Source: Marilutibacter chinensis
Lineage (GTDB): Bacteria; Pseudomonadota; Gammaproteobacteria; Xanthomonadales; Xanthomonadaceae
Assembly: GCF_021725675.1 (NCBI RefSeq)
Contig: NZ_JAKJPO010000003.1
Location: 372,001-436,000 of the forward strand
Length of the DNA: 64,000 nucleotides
Reading direction: 5' to 3'
This document shows, in pieces, positions 9,901-17,685 of this stretch. The position numbers and the translations under genes are program-made. The notes beneath the pieces are model-generated. The model saw only the letters and a list, made by a program, of their open reading frames with translations, made no database searches and was not told the DNA's origin. How positions within the stretch are numbered: position 1 is the stretch's first letter; each line of letters opens with the position of its first letter.

Positions 9901-11031
9901 GTCCACGACAACTTCTTCGAGCTGGGCGGCGATTCGCTGAGCGCCGCCGAGATGATCGCCCGGTTCCCGGAGTACCTCTCGATGGAACTGCCGCTGGCCA
10001 GCGTGTTCGAGGCCTCCACCATCGCGGGGCTCGCGGCCAGCCTGCAGAGCGCCGATTCGCGAGATGCCGCCGGCAGCGATCCGCTGGCGGCGCTGCTGCC
10101 GCTGCGGGCGACAGGCGGGGAACGGCAGCGTCCGCTGTTCTGCATCCATCCCGTGGTCGGCCTGGGCTGGGCATACACCGCGTTGCTGCGCCATCTGGAC
10201 CCGGGGCTGCCGGTGTACGGGCTGCAGGCGCGCGGCCTGCGTGGCGACGGCGCATTGCCCGCCAGCGTGGAAGAGATCGCCGCCGACTGCATCGAACGCA
10301 TGCGCACCGTACAGCCGAAGGGGCCATACCGGCTGCTCGGATGGTCGCTCGGCGGACTGATCGGCCACGGCATCGCCGCGCGGTTGCAGGCAAGCGGCGA
10401 ACAGGTGGAACTGCTGGCCATGATGGATGCATATCCGTTCTCCCCGGAGCGCGAGCACACCGATCGCGATCCATCGACGGAAGCCGGCGAGGTACGGGCC
10501 GCACTGCGCTTCCTCGGCTTCCACCGCAAGACCGGGGACCACCCGCCCGCGACCATGGACGCGCTGGCCGACTGGCTGTGCCGCGAGTACGACGTGCTCT
10601 CGCTGCCGCTGGTGCAGGAGATCATGAAGCGAGAGCCGCGGTTGATCGAGCACGTGGCCATGGTGACCCGCAACCACCTGCGCCTGGCCCGCCGCTACGT
10701 TCCCGGACGCAGCGCGCCCGGACGGATCCGCAGCGATCTGCTGTTCTTCCGCGCGGCACGCCAGGCCAGCGTCGACCTGGAAGGTTTGATGCACTACCAC
10801 CCGACGGCGTGGCATTCCCATTTCGATGGCGAGGTGACCCTGGACGAGATCGACAGCGACCACCAGTCGATGCTGGAACCCGCTGCCGCGGCGCAGATCG
10901 GCCGGATACTGCAGGAGAGGCTCGACGGGTTGCGCCGGTCCGACGACCCGACATCGGTGCGGACGCCGGCCGCGTCCGGACTGCGGCCGGCGGCGGCGGC
11001 GGCGGAAACCCTGCTGACGATCGGCGGCTGA
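6913..11031 (+). CDS. Single-module NRPS (C-A-T-TE), predicted glycine-activating
   Basis: 1372 residues, EntF-like in layout. The condensation domain shows HHVVYDG at 149-155. The adenylation domain has LYTSGSTGRPKG near 613, FYGPTETT and YRTGDRVRW. The carrier domain has FFELGGDSL with the phosphopantetheine serine near 1008. The thioesterase has GWSLGG (Ser ~1145), a following MMDAY aspartate and a DSDHQS histidine near 1317. Hand alignment to the Gly module of DhbF gives the specificity residues D-I-L-Q-L-G-F-V-W-K, 8 of 10 identical to the glycine code. The first-position C domain suggests N- or O-acylation of the carrier-bound amino acid rather than peptide elongation. The ATG at 6913 has AAAGGAA upstream; the longer frame start at 6883 lacks this. 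It leads an operon with two glycosyltransferases and two acyltransferases. No MbtH or phosphopantetheinyl transferase gene is nearby. Confidence 0.93.
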   Translation: MNESSRVSLPLTVAQRGLWVGQKIASADATLNIAEAIEISGPIDPVQFRRALHQVVREAETLRVQVIEEEGKPRQIVRPAHDGPSDDELLHDDTFPFIDVSAETDPRAAAEAWMRAELVRPVDLARDPLWVAALFKAAEDRYFWYQRAHHVVYDGYSGGMVVRRVAQLYSAYVAGREPEPCGFGSLAALVEAEAAYRESKRFQRDREYWLEQLAELPEAVTLARGVRSNEGGLRHSIGYLPIAQARQLDELGRRHSASLPQVMIALIAAYFHRATGADDLVFGMPVSGRVGAALRASPGMVANAVTIRLSFTPESTAAGLFAQVSKVVKQALRHQQYRYEDLRRDLGLIGQDRHIARLGVNIEPFDYQLDFGGAGATSHNLSNGSQEDLTVFVFDRGNDSDPCIYFDASPSLYPMAELDEHRRRLMRLIDAVLADPGQPLDRIDILGDAERRRLLIDFNDTAAPLEETSLPQRVGRRAATTPEAVAVVSGDAVLTYRELHERSVRQARRLIAEGVGPGDIVAVALPRGEQLLIALLAIMRSGAAYLPIDPDGPAERAAMMLEDAEPVAMIALPERHPRHAGGGLLLLSPEEDGRVADLPKEPDLSSPEATAYVLYTSGSTGRPKGVEVTHRNLGNFLQGMQAVLEPERSDRFLALTTVSFDIAALELFLPLVTGARVVIAGAGVAHDPPRLARLIGERGITHVQATPSLWRVLLASREARLDGVHALVGGEALGAALAAELKRRAARVTQFYGPTETTVWSTAFDLDEAATPDGAGAHAPPIGRPILNTRLYVLDGNRQPVVTGAIGELYIGGAGVAKGYLRRPQLNAERFLDDPFAADGSRMYRTGDRVRWLEGGVLEFIGRVDDQVKIRGHRVELAEIEHQLLACTAVAAAAVAAHRDAENGTALAAYLVPVGDDRPDFAAVRGELARRLPEAMIPSSFMWLERLPLTSSGKLDRKALPVPEHRSRAPYTEPATALEKKLAALWREVLRLERVGVHDNFFELGGDSLSAAEMIARFPEYLSMELPLASVFEASTIAGLAASLQSADSRDAAGSDPLAALLPLRATGGERQRPLFCIHPVVGLGWAYTALLRHLDPGLPVYGLQARGLRGDGALPASVEEIAADCIERMRTVQPKGPYRLLGWSLGGLIGHGIAARLQASGEQVELLAMMDAYPFSPEREHTDRDPSTEAGEVRAALRFLGFHRKTGDHPPATMDALADWLCREYDVLSLPLVQEIMKREPRLIEHVAMVTRNHLRLARRYVPGRSAPGRIRSDLLFFRAARQASVDLEGLMHYHPTAWHSHFDGEVTLDEIDSDHQSMLEPAAAAQIGRILQERLDGLRRSDDPTSVRTPAASGLRPAAAAAETLLTIGG

Positions 11032-11036
11032 TTGCG

Positions 11037-12356
11037 ATGACCGTACGCAAGCCGATCGCGATCTTCACCATCGGTACGCAGGGCGACATCAGGCCCTGCG
11101 TGGCCCTCGGCCGTCGCCTTCAGGACGCCGGCCATCCGGTACGCATCGCCACCAGCGACAACTTCGCCGGGCTGGTCCAGGACGCCGGGCTGGAATTCTT
11201 CCGGTTGACCAGCAATTTCCAGGCGCTGCTGGAGGCGGATCGCAGCATCGCCGACCGGGGCCTCGACACCCGGGCGATGGCTCGCGTGTTCCGCGAGACG
11301 TTCGCCGGGTGGGCGAAGCACTGGGTGGACGAGGGACAGCAGGCCAGCGAGGATGCCGGTCTTCTGATCGGTGTCGGCAACAGCACGCTGCTGGCCAAGT
11401 CGCTGGCCGAGGCGCGCGGGCTGCCCTTCGTCGGGGCGCAGCTGCAGCCGCTGACGCCTTCGCGGATCCTGCCGCCGATGGTGCTCGCGGGCTCGGGGCG
11501 CAAGCTGCCGCCGGCCCTGAACATGGGCGCCTACCACCTGCTGCGCCTGCTGGTCTGGTACGTGATGCGGCCGGCGATCAACGACATCGTGCGTCCGCGA
11601 CTGGGCCTGCGCCGCCATCCCTGGTACGGGCCGTACTTCCACGACGGCGGCGAAGCCAACCGGGTCGTCTACGGCTTCAGCCGCCACGTGCTGCCGCGTC
11701 CGGCCGACTGGCCCGAATCGGCGCAGGTGGCCGGCTACTGGTTCCACGACCAGCCGCACTGGCAGCCGTCCGACGACCTGCGGCGCTTCCTCGACGCCGG
11801 ACCGAAGCCCGTCTACATCGGCTTCGGCAGCATGGTCACCAGCGAAGCCGTGGCATTCACCGACACGGTGCTCGAAGGGCTGCGCCGAAGCGGGCAGCGC
11901 GCCGTGCTGGCGACCGGCTGGGGCGGCCTGGATCATGCCGAAGGCGCGCACGACGACCGCAGCTTCTTCATTCGCCAGGCCCCACACGACTGGTTGTTCC
12001 CGCGCATGTCGGCGGCCGTGCACCATGGCGGCGCCGGCACCACCGCGGCCGCGGTGCGCGCCGGCATTCCGTCGGTGATCGTGCCGTTCTATGGCGACCA
12101 GCCGTTCTGGGCGCGATGCCTGCAGCGCATCGGCGTCGCCCCGGCGGCGCTGGACCGGCGCAAGCTGCGTGCCGGGGACCTCGCGGCCGCGCTGGACGCG
12201 ACGCCGCAGCTGCGCCGGGCCGCGGCGGCGCTCGGTGCGCGGGTACGCGCCGAAGACGGGGCGGGTGCCGCGGTACGTTGCCTGCAGGACTGGGGACTGC
12301 TGCGACCGTCGGCGACAGCGGAAGCTCCGGTCGAACCGTTGAGGAGTACGGCATGA
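11037..12356 (+). CDS. GT1-family (UGT/MGT-like) glycosyltransferase
   Basis: 439 residues, starting 5 bp after the NRPS stop. The N-terminal acceptor half begins with a glycine-rich loop, AIFTIGTQGDIRPCVALGRRL, typical of lipid and sterol glycosyltransferases. The C-terminal donor half shows VYIGFGSMV and the nucleotide-sugar signature HHGGAGTTAAAVRAGIPSVI followed by FYGDQPFWA. There is no signal peptide, so it should act at the cytoplasmic side on the operon's lipid or aminoacyl intermediate. This is the same broad family as the rhamnolipid enzyme RhlB, but the sequence is closer in feel to sterol-glucosyltransferase-type members; the sugar is not predictable. Its stop overlaps the start of the next small ORF by 4 bp. 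Confidence 0.9.
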   Translation: MTVRKPIAIFTIGTQGDIRPCVALGRRLQDAGHPVRIATSDNFAGLVQDAGLEFFRLTSNFQALLEADRSIADRGLDTRAMARVFRETFAGWAKHWVDEGQQASEDAGLLIGVGNSTLLAKSLAEARGLPFVGAQLQPLTPSRILPPMVLAGSGRKLPPALNMGAYHLLRLLVWYVMRPAINDIVRPRLGLRRHPWYGPYFHDGGEANRVVYGFSRHVLPRPADWPESAQVAGYWFHDQPHWQPSDDLRRFLDAGPKPVYIGFGSMVTSEAVAFTDTVLEGLRRSGQRAVLATGWGGLDHAEGAHDDRSFFIRQAPHDWLFPRMSAAVHHGGAGTTAAAVRAGIPSVIVPFYGDQPFWARCLQRIGVAPAALDRRKLRAGDLAAALDATPQLRRAAAALGARVRAEDGAGAAVRCLQDWGLLRPSATAEAPVEPLRSTA

Positions 12357-12466
12357 GCCGCCGTTTCCTTCATGCCGGCAAGATGCGTCTGCTGCCTGGG
12401 CAGGGCTTCGGCGAGCAGTTGCCGATCGGAACGGATCGACGCCCCGTCGGGAGCGATGGGCGATGA
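12353..12466 (+). CDS. 37-residue mini-ORF, translationally coupled on both sides
   Basis: The frame ATG at 12353 to TGA at 12466 encodes a basic peptide beginning MSRRFLHAGKMRLL. Its ATG overlaps the stop of the GT1 gene (ATGA) and its stop overlaps the ATG of the acyltransferase gene (ATGA). A strong ribosome binding site, GAGGAG at 12341-12346, sits six bases upstream, better than those of most neighbours. This is either a real small protein or a translated coupling leader that carries ribosomes to the acyltransferase gene. I do not recognise the peptide; it is not MbtH-like and has no membrane segment. Confidence 0.5.
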   Translation: MSRRFLHAGKMRLLPGQGFGEQLPIGTDRRPVGSDGR

Positions 12467-13992
12467 AGCGTCCAATGACCCTGTTCGAACGCGGGATGTA
12501 CCTGGGCGGGCGGACTCCGGTCGCGATCGTGTTCCCGGCCAGGATCCGCGGACGGCTGCGCGAGGAACGCCTGCGCGATGCACTGGCACGGGTGCAGGCC
12601 CGGCACCCGCTGCTGCGTTGCCGGGTCGTCCCCGGAGATGGCGGAGGGCGCGACGATCGGCCCTGGTTCCAACTGCAGGAACGGCCCGCGCCGGTGCCGT
12701 TGCGGATCGTCGAGCGCACCGGCGACGAACACTGGCGGCACGAGAGCCGCAACGAATGGAAACAGCCGTTCGATGCCGACCTTCCGCTGATCAGGGTGAC
12801 CTGGCTTCGCGGCGCGGAAACCAGCGAGCTGCTGCTGGTCTGTCATCACTGCATCTGCGATGGCAGGTCGATCATCGTCCTGCTGCGCGACATCCTGCTG
12901 CTGTGCGGACGCCCCGATCAGGACATCGGCACCCGGACGTCGCTCCAGCCCCTCGAGGAGATCCTGCCCGAAGCCGTGAGGCGCAATGCACGCCTGCGCT
13001 GGCGCACGCGCTGGAAAGCCGCCCTGTTCGCCTTGTTCATCCGCTGCCGGCGCCCCCGTCCGGCATTGACCTATGGCGGGGTCTACGCGATCGGCTGGTC
13101 GCTCGACCGTGCGGCCACGCAGTCTCTGGCGAAACGTTGCAAAGCGGAGCGGGTGACGATGTTCAGCGCGCTTTGTGCCGCGTTCGTGGCCGGCTTCGAC
13201 GCGATCGCCGACGGGCGTGGCGGACGCAGGTTCGCGGTGCCGGTGGACGTGCGCCGGTTCCTGCCGGCACTGGATGCCGACGGCCTGTTCGCGATGGCGC
13301 CGACCATCGTCCTGTCGCCGCGTGCGCCACGTGCCGGCCTGCCGTCCGACACGGAGTTCTGGGCGCTGGCGCGGACCCTCAAGGCGGACATGGACGACAG
13401 GATCGACCGTCTGGGACCCCGGGTCCACGAGAATCTGGTGGGCATGGAACGCCTGCATGCGGTGTTCGACCGGCTCATCGCCTACGGACAATCCAGGCCA
13501 TCCGGAGACGACGTCACGTTGTCCTGGCTCGGGCGTCTCGACCTGAAGCAGGACCACGGCGACTTCCACCTCGAAGCGGTCCACAGCCCGACCGCGATGC
13601 TGGCCCCGACGCCGGCCAACCTGGTCACGATGTGCGGATTCGACGGCGCCCTCGACTTCGCGCTGACCTCGGATGACCGGTCGCTGCCGGTCGAGCAGGC
13701 GCGGACCGTCAGGGACGGCGCGATGGCCGCATTGCATGCCGCCCTGAGTCGTCCGCAGCCGGGCACCCGGACGGCGGAGCACCCCGCACCCGTCGTCCGC
13801 GAAACCGGCCATCGCAACCATGGGTTTTCCGCGCGGGGCGCACGCAGCGATCCGCGCGCCCCGGACGGACTCCCGCCACGGCAACCGCCGGCCGTCGCGG
13901 ACGCTCTTCCGCACGCGCGTCGCGAACACGCCGACCGCGCAGGCCCGGCCCCGATGGAGTCGGCCGATCCGTTGCCGGAGGCAAACCCATGA
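12463..13992 (+). CDS. Stand-alone condensation-fold acyltransferase (PapA-like), copy 1
   Basis: 509 residues with the CoA-dependent acyltransferase/condensation fold. The active-site motif HHxxxDG is at 128-134 (HHCICDGRS). Its size and lack of A or carrier domains match mycobacterial PapA-type and related enzymes that acylate hydroxyls of sugars or fatty acids, which suits a glycolipid operon. The start overlaps the mini-ORF stop and its stop overlaps the next start. Odd feature: the last ~80 residues are proline/arginine-rich low complexity after the fold should be complete. Substrate and acyl donor are inferred only from context. Confidence 0.8.
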   Translation: MKRPMTLFERGMYLGGRTPVAIVFPARIRGRLREERLRDALARVQARHPLLRCRVVPGDGGGRDDRPWFQLQERPAPVPLRIVERTGDEHWRHESRNEWKQPFDADLPLIRVTWLRGAETSELLLVCHHCICDGRSIIVLLRDILLLCGRPDQDIGTRTSLQPLEEILPEAVRRNARLRWRTRWKAALFALFIRCRRPRPALTYGGVYAIGWSLDRAATQSLAKRCKAERVTMFSALCAAFVAGFDAIADGRGGRRFAVPVDVRRFLPALDADGLFAMAPTIVLSPRAPRAGLPSDTEFWALARTLKADMDDRIDRLGPRVHENLVGMERLHAVFDRLIAYGQSRPSGDDVTLSWLGRLDLKQDHGDFHLEAVHSPTAMLAPTPANLVTMCGFDGALDFALTSDDRSLPVEQARTVRDGAMAALHAALSRPQPGTRTAEHPAPVVRETGHRNHGFSARGARSDPRAPDGLPPRQPPAVADALPHARREHADRAGPAPMESADPLPEANP

Positions 13993-14966
13993 TGCCCTTC
14001 GGCCTGATCTTCGTGCTCTATCAGCCATCCGCGGAGTTCGTCCGCAACCTGCACAAGGCGCGGGCGATCTGCCCGGTCGTCGTCGCCGTCGACAACTCGC
14101 CCGAACCGGACCTGCACCTGCACGAGGCCCTGCGCCAGGGCGGAACGACGGTGATCGACAACCGCAACCGAGGCGGGCTTGCGGGGGCCTACAACCGCGG
14201 TGCCGAAGCCCTGCTTGCGACGGGCTGCGAGGTGATCTTCCTGCTGGACCAGGATTCGGAGATCGACGCCTCCTTCTTCTCCGGGATGATGCGGGCCTGT
14301 TCCGGTCTCGGTACCGACACCTTCCTGCTCGGCCCGAAGATCCACGAGATCAACCTCGGCAAATGCATGCCGGCGATCCCGCCCGGACGGCGCTTCCCCA
14401 GGCCCAGGCGCATCGACGATGAGACCGACGGACTGTTCCCGACGCTGTTCGTCATCTCTTCCGGCACGGCCCTGTCCGCCGGCGCGTACCGGAAACTGGG
14501 TGCCTTCCGGGAGGACTACTTCATCGAGTACATCGACATCGAGTACGGCCTGCGCGCATCCAGCCGGGACGTGCCGGTGTACATGAACGCCGCGGTGACG
14601 ATGCGCCAGACCACCGGCCACATCGTGCGTCACGGCAGACTCTTCACCACCCATCACGCCGCCTGGCGGCGCTATTACGGCGCGCGCAATGCGGTGCATG
14701 CGCTGCGCCTGTACCGGTCGAGGTGGGCGCTGCACTGGCTGCCGGGCCTGCTCGCCCTGCACCAGGCGCTCTGCGTGACGCTGTTCGAGGACCGGAAGGT
14801 CAGGAAGCTCGTCGCCATCGGTTGCGGCTACCTGGACGGCATGCTCGGCAGGCTGGGACCGTTCGAGATCCGGCATCCGCGGATCTTCGCCTTCTGCGCC
14901 GGCCGCGCCCACCCCGGCACCGCGCTCCAGCGCGACGCATCGGAAGCCACCGGGCAGCAGCCATGA
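13989..14966 (+). CDS. GT2-family glycosyltransferase, RhlC-like rhamnosyltransferase
   Basis: 325 residues. It follows the RhlC (rhamnosyltransferase 2) pattern closely: VAVDNSPEPD, NRNRGGLAGAYNRGAEAL, the donor-binding LLDQDSE, LLGPKI, ISSGTALSAGAYRKLG, then FIEYIDIEYGLRA and a RRYYGARN segment. In Pseudomonas RhlC adds a second rhamnose to a mono-rhamnolipid, so this enzyme probably adds a dTDP-sugar to a glycolipid acceptor at the inner face of the membrane. GGAGG at 13977-13981 is a good ribosome binding site, and the ATG overlaps the previous stop (ATGA). No RhlA-type gene is present in the operon. The family call is firm; rhamnose as the sugar is likely but not proven. Confidence 0.88.
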   Translation: MMPFGLIFVLYQPSAEFVRNLHKARAICPVVVAVDNSPEPDLHLHEALRQGGTTVIDNRNRGGLAGAYNRGAEALLATGCEVIFLLDQDSEIDASFFSGMMRACSGLGTDTFLLGPKIHEINLGKCMPAIPPGRRFPRPRRIDDETDGLFPTLFVISSGTALSAGAYRKLGAFREDYFIEYIDIEYGLRASSRDVPVYMNAAVTMRQTTGHIVRHGRLFTTHHAAWRRYYGARNAVHALRLYRSRWALHWLPGLLALHQALCVTLFEDRKVRKLVAIGCGYLDGMLGRLGPFEIRHPRIFAFCAGRAHPGTALQRDASEATGQQP

Positions 14967-16414
14967 GGAGGGAACTGTCCACCATCGAGCACCTGATCGA
15001 CGGCAACATCACCTACGTCGTCGGACTGGAGGGGCCTCTGACGCCCGAGCGGCTGCGCCCGGCGCTGGCCCGGGTGCAGCGCAAGCATCCCGCGCTGCGG
15101 ATGTTGACCGGCGAGACCGGCCGCAGACGCTTCTACGAGATGGACGCGGCACCGGAAATTCCGCTGCGCGTGGTCGACATGGACGCGTCGAAGGCCGGCG
15201 CGCATTCCGCCGGCGGTACCGCGATGGACGAGCTTCGCAGGCGTGAAATCCAGGCCGAAGTGACGACGCCGTTCGCGGACGACCAGCCCCAGCTGCGGGT
15301 GGCCTGGCTCAGGCCCGCGGACGGCGCCGGTGCCACGGAGAGCGAACTGCTGGTCACCGCGCAGCACCGCATCTGCGATGGCATGAGCCTGCTGACCATC
15401 GTCAGGGAACTGTTGCAGGCGCTCCATTCCGATGCGGAGCTGGTCCCCTACGCGCCGATCACCACGCGCGACATCATCGGCGAGCTCGACGCCGGCGGCC
15501 GTCGTGGCAACGGCCTCTGGAAACGCAGACTGGCAGCGGGCGCGGTGAATGCGCTGCTCGCGCTCGTGCCTCCGTCCGGGCGACCGCTCGAGCATCACGA
15601 GATTCACCTGGAATGGTCGGCCAGCCAGATGCTGTCTTCCGCGCTGAGGCAGCGGTGCAGGATCGAGAGCGTATCCGTCCATGCCGCCCTGCTGCTGGTG
15701 TTGCGCGAAACGCTGCAGTCGGTGCTTGGCCGGGACGGACCGGACTGGATCGAGTGTCCGGTCGACGCCAGGCGCGGCCGCCTCTCCGTTCTCAGAAGCG
15801 ACATGCTGTTCTTCGGCGGCGGCAGCTTCAGGGTCGACGCGCGGCAGCCGCCGGCAACGGATTTCTGGGCGCAGGCGCGCGAGATGAGCCGCGAGATCCG
15901 CCAGAAGGTCGATCAGGATGTGGCCGGGATCCCCGCCCGTTACCAGTTCTGCGAGATGCTCACGCCACCTTCGGCCGGCAGGATCCGCTCGATCGTACGT
16001 CTGGGAGATGCGCTGAGCCGCAACGCCAACTGGGACCGGTTCTCGTTCTCCAACCTCGGCAACATCGTGCTCGATGATGTCGTGCCTGAGGACGGTGGGC
16101 CCGACGGCATCGTGCCGGATGACACGAGCGCAGGCACACGCCCCCGCATCCGGGTGACACGCTTCGGCCTGCACGTGCATTCATTCGCCACACGTATCCT
16201 CGGCCTCATCGCCTTCTCGCTGCACGGCCAGCTGCATTTCATCTACACCGGCGACGAAAAGTGCCTGGACCGCCGCCGGGCCGAGGCGCTGGGACATGCG
16301 TTCATGACCCTGCTGGAGCGGCATGTCGGTCAGGGCATGGCCACGTTTCAGGAGGAATCCGTCCGCGACCGGATCGGCACCGGGTCCGGTCCCGGCGGGG
16401 TCGAAGCGGGATAG
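14963..16414 (+). CDS. Stand-alone condensation-fold acyltransferase (PapA-like), copy 2
   Basis: 483 residues, same superfamily as the other acyltransferase in this operon but clearly diverged. The active-site motif reads QHRICDG at 134-140: the first His of HHxxxDG is Gln, while the second, catalytic His135 and the structural Asp-Gly are kept. A later FSFSNLGNI segment near 354-362 matches the SNxG element seen in alcohol O-acyltransferases of this fold. The start overlaps the GT2 stop (ATGA), and it is the last gene of the operon. Two such enzymes plus two glycosyltransferases suggest a product with at least two sugars and two enzyme-added acyl groups. Confidence 0.78.
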   Translation: MRRELSTIEHLIDGNITYVVGLEGPLTPERLRPALARVQRKHPALRMLTGETGRRRFYEMDAAPEIPLRVVDMDASKAGAHSAGGTAMDELRRREIQAEVTTPFADDQPQLRVAWLRPADGAGATESELLVTAQHRICDGMSLLTIVRELLQALHSDAELVPYAPITTRDIIGELDAGGRRGNGLWKRRLAAGAVNALLALVPPSGRPLEHHEIHLEWSASQMLSSALRQRCRIESVSVHAALLLVLRETLQSVLGRDGPDWIECPVDARRGRLSVLRSDMLFFGGGSFRVDARQPPATDFWAQAREMSREIRQKVDQDVAGIPARYQFCEMLTPPSAGRIRSIVRLGDALSRNANWDRFSFSNLGNIVLDDVVPEDGGPDGIVPDDTSAGTRPRIRVTRFGLHVHSFATRILGLIAFSLHGQLHFIYTGDEKCLDRRRAEALGHAFMTLLERHVGQGMATFQEESVRDRIGTGSGPGGVEAG

Positions 16415-16655
16415 TGCCAAGCCAGGACCCGGCAGCGGACCGCCGGGATTACGCTCGCGCCAGCTGGAGCTGACCGGATCCGGCGCCGTACCCCATCACC
16501 CCATCGCCCCCGTCCCGGGCCGGATTCCCGGACACGAGGAATGGGGGCTCGTACCCGGACCGCTGGCCGACAATCCCCGCGCTCGGGAACCGCGCCGGGC
16601 GCGTCCGGATGAACGGGCCTTGAGCCTACCGATGCTGCGTGGCAGGCTCGCGCGG

Positions 16656-17096
16656 ATGACCCCTCCGGCTCCCGCGGCACCGCATCTGCGCGACCTCGCC
16701 CGGCTGCGGCGCGTCCGCGACCGGATCGACCGCGAATACACCCGGCCCCTGAACGTGGAGGCGCTGGCCCACGGCGTGCACATGTCGGCCGGGCATCTCA
16801 GCCGCCAGTTCAAGCTTGCCTACGGCGAGTCGCCCTACAGCTACCTGATGACCCGGCGGATCGAGCGGGCGATGGCCCTGTTGCGCCGCGGCGACCTCAG
16901 CGTCACCGAGGTCTGCTTCGCGGTCGGCTGCGCGTCGCTGGGCACCTTCAGCACCCGCTTCACCGAGCTGGTCGGGGTGCCCCCGAGCGTCTACCGGCGC
17001 GAGGCGGCCGCGACCGCGGGCATGCCGTCATGCGTGGCGAGACAGGTGACGCGACCGGTCAGGAATCGAGAAGCGTCCGATACGGAGCCGGCCTAG
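16656..17096 (+). CDS. AraC/XylS-family transcriptional regulator
   Basis: About 146 residues from MTPPAP; an ATG at 16632 is also possible. It is little more than the AraC DNA-binding domain: first HTH at VEALAHGVHMSAGHLSRQFK, second at VTEVCFAVGCASLGTFSTRF, ending VGVPPSVYRR. There is no clear ligand-binding domain, so a partner or another signal may control it. It ends 1 bp before the VOC-protein gene and probably forms a unit with it. The GC-rich 240 bp upstream show no obvious operator. Such short AraC regulators beside VOC genes are common in Xanthomonadaceae. Confidence 0.85.
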   Translation: MTPPAPAAPHLRDLARLRRVRDRIDREYTRPLNVEALAHGVHMSAGHLSRQFKLAYGESPYSYLMTRRIERAMALLRRGDLSVTEVCFAVGCASLGTFSTRFTELVGVPPSVYRREAAATAGMPSCVARQVTRPVRNREASDTEPA

Positions 17097-17097
17097 C

Positions 17098-17538
17098 ATG
17101 ACGGCTCGATCCACACCGAGTACGACCGCCATGGACATCACGATTCATTCCAGTTTCCTCCCGCACACCGATCCGGACGCGTCGCTGGCCTTCTACCGCG
17201 ACACCCTCGGCTTCGAGGTCCGCAACGACGTCGGCTACAAGGGCATGCGCTGGATCACGGTCGGTCCGCCCGGCCAGCCCGGCACCTCGATCGTGCTGTA
17301 CCCGCCGGCCGCCAGCCCCGGCCTCACCGACGACGAACGCCGCACCATCGAGGAGATGATGGCCAAGGGGACCTACGGCATGCTGCTGCTGGCGACTCCG
17401 GACCTGGAATCCGCCTTCGAACGTGTCCAGGCCGACGGCGCGGAGATCGTCGAGGAGCCGACCGATCAGCCGTACGGGGTGCGGGACTGCGCGGTCCGCG
17501 ACCCGGCCGGCAACCTGATCCGCATCCAGCAGCGTTGA
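17098..17538 (+). CDS. VOC-superfamily (glyoxalase/bleomycin-resistance fold) protein
   Basis: 146 residues from the ATG at 17098; a shorter start at MDITIHSS (17131) is equally plausible and closer to family length. The sequence shows the two-module VOC pattern: SSFLPHTDPDASLAFYRDTLGF, then KGMRWITVGPPGQPG, and LLATPDLESAFERVQADGAEI ending RDPAGNLIRI. Members are metal-dependent lyases, dioxygenases or drug-binding proteins; nothing here fixes the substrate. Close coupling to the AraC gene suggests co-regulation. Confidence 0.85.
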   Translation: MTARSTPSTTAMDITIHSSFLPHTDPDASLAFYRDTLGFEVRNDVGYKGMRWITVGPPGQPGTSIVLYPPAASPGLTDDERRTIEEMMAKGTYGMLLLATPDLESAFERVQADGAEIVEEPTDQPYGVRDCAVRDPAGNLIRIQQR

Positions 17539-17685
17539 ACCGGCAGCGTTGAACGGACGGCGTCGGGTTCGCAACGTCGAACCGGCTACACCGCCGCCAG
17601 CGTCGGCGCGGCCTTGCATTGCACTTCGGGGTCGTCCCGACAGCCACCGCCCGGGCCATCCGGGCGGACATCAAAGGAGCTCGCA

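Noticed and set aside
7297..10863. A ~1190-codon minus-strand frame across the NRPS gene
   Set aside because: It is the codon-bias shadow of the NRPS, whose domains and active sites are intact in the plus frame.
6913..11031. EntF-like siderophore synthetase
   Set aside because: The domain order fits, but there are no dihydroxybenzoate or hydroxamate genes, no TonB receptor and no MbtH nearby. The A-domain code reads glycine, not serine, and the operon encodes glycosyl- and acyltransferases.
11037..14966. A plain rhamnolipid (rhlABC) cluster
   Set aside because: An RhlC-like and an RhlB-family enzyme are present, but there is no RhlA, and an NRPS plus two acyltransferases are part of the same transcript.
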